In this document: one piece after another, positions 14,285 to 14,978 of the stretch | How the letters are laid out: each line of letters opens with the position of its first letter | Position numbering within the stretch: position 1 is the first letter of the stretch | Origin: Acidobacteriaceae bacterium | GTDB lineage: Bacteria; Acidobacteriota; Terriglobia; Terriglobales; Acidobacteriaceae | Assembly: GCA_003162495.1 (NCBI GenBank) | Contig: PMOF01000142.1 | Span: forward strand, 14,330 to 29,307 | Direction of reading: 5' to 3' | DNA: 14,978 nucleotides | Made by a program: the position numbers and the translations under genes | The notes under the pieces: model-generated | The model's database searches: none | The model's input: only the letters and a program-made list of their open reading frames with translations | What the model was told of the DNA's origin: nothing

Positions 14285-14978
14285 TCAATGTTCAAAATCA
14301 GTCAGCATTTCGTTCCAGTAACGCTGCCGGGGGAGAGTGCGCGTCAATTGACTCTTCACTCCAGCCGCCTGCAACCGGACCTGGGCTGCTTCCGCATCTC
14401 CGCGGGTCTGATACAACCCGTAGAGAGCCGAACCGGACCCGGACAGCGAGGCATGCAGGGCTGCCTCCGGCGTGCCGGCGGCCGCAAGTATGCGCTTGAT
14501 TTCTGCAAGGGAAGGATGCTGGGGAAAGACGACCCGTTCAAAGTCGTTTTGGATCCAGCTACTGATCCCGGTGCGGACAAGCGCGGACTCGTTCGGTCCG
14601 GCCAGGTTCTCCCCAGATGAGAGAACACCGGAGGAGCCTGCTTCCTGCTTGCCCTGCGGGACTGCTCCCGCAAAGGCGCTGGCATAGGCGCGGCTCAACT
14701 CATTTAGTTTATCTGTACTAGCCTCAGCGGTCAAACCTTCGCGGGCCGAGAGCGCGTCCCAATCGCGAAACGCCTGCGGCGTGGAGACGCCGATCTCGGG
14801 CGTCGCCACCACGCACCAGGTGGGGCCCAGGTCCGGCAGCGGTTCGACCTGCTGGCCGCGGTCGTGCCCCAGCACCGTGCCGCCGATCAGGAAGAGCGGC
14901 ACATCCGACCCCACACGCGCCGCAATCTCCAGGTGCTTTTCGCCCCATCCGTCCTTTTCATCCCTCCACCGCTGGGTG
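14285..14978 (-). CDS. ispE: 4-diphosphocytidyl-2-C-methyl-D-erythritol kinase, C-terminal part (5' truncated by window)
   Basis: About 230 codons are visible, open to the window edge on the minus strand and ending at TGA (14285-14287). IspE is a GHMP-family kinase that phosphorylates CDP-ME in the MEP pathway of isoprenoid synthesis. Seen here are the ARVGSDVPLFLIGGTVLGHDRGQ block, a GVSTPQAF segment and the third GHMP motif LSGSGSALYGLY near the C-terminus. The ATP-binding GLGGGSS loop would be outside the window. A segment of about 25 residues (AGAVPQGKQEAGSSGVLSSGE) is an insertion-like loop before NDFERVVFPQHP. A GTG at 14914 is internal, not the start: the frame continues upstream with typical sequence (GEKHLEIAARVGSDVP). 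It leads the tRNA-Gln/prs cluster. Confidence 0.93.
   Translation of the reverse strand, partial: TQRWRDEKDGWGEKHLEIAARVGSDVPLFLIGGTVLGHDRGQQVEPLPDLGPTWCVVATPEIGVSTPQAFRDWDALSAREGLTAEASTDKLNELSRAYASAFAGAVPQGKQEAGSSGVLSSGENLAGPNESALVRTGISSWIQNDFERVVFPQHPSLAEIKRILAAAGTPEAALHASLSGSGSALYGLYQTRGDAEAAQVRLQAAGVKSQLTRTLPRQRYWNEMLTDFEH

Overview
The window looks like chromosomal DNA from an Acidobacteriota (Acidobacteriaceae/Terriglobia-type) bacterium. The grounds are high GC content, the conserved order ispE - tRNA-Gln - prs - rplY(ctc) - pth - rpsF - rpsR - rplI on the minus strand, Ala/Gly-rich tails on ribosomal proteins, and several secreted or hypothetical proteins of types I associate with Acidobacteria. 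The taxon is an inference from gene content; no rRNA gene is present. I see no transposase, integrase, CRISPR array or phage gene.

Region by region. (a) 1-1130: the C-terminal part of a TldD/PmbA-type protease (plus strand) meets a small DUF1761-like membrane protein (minus strand). (b) 1330-2417, minus: a 91-aa helical protein overlaps the start of an RlpA-type lipoprotein (double-psi barrel plus SPOR domain), a cell-envelope pair. (c) 2711-3655, plus: a secreted protein of unknown function with an HQDPxYxR motif. (d) 3656-4027: a non-coding leader. (e) 4028-6154, plus: a 708-aa radical SAM protein resembling tetraether synthase (Tes) and related tail-to-tail lipid-coupling enzymes, closed by a strong palindromic terminator. 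This is the most interesting gene here, because Acidobacteria make membrane-spanning iso-diabolic acid and branched GDGT lipids. (f) 6240-7802: a divergent DinB-like / YafY-type WYL regulator pair with a 15-bp palindrome between the two genes. (g) 8013-9321, plus: two small exported or membrane-anchored proteins, one Gly/His/Tyr-rich and one with an OB-like DUF5818-type tail. (h) 9568-14978, minus: the housekeeping cluster ispE (partial), tRNA-Gln(UUG), prs, rplY, pth, rpsF, rpsR and rplI, covering isoprenoid precursors, PRPP supply, peptidyl-tRNA recycling and ribosomal proteins.

Most starts were set by Shine-Dalgarno sequences and family N-termini. Several open frames extend well upstream of the true start; the prs frame runs back through the tRNA gene. 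The housekeeping cluster is ordinary in content. The low-complexity extensions on S18, S6, L25, L9 and Prs, and inverted repeats in the rpsF leader and upstream of tRNA-Gln, are the unusual points in it.
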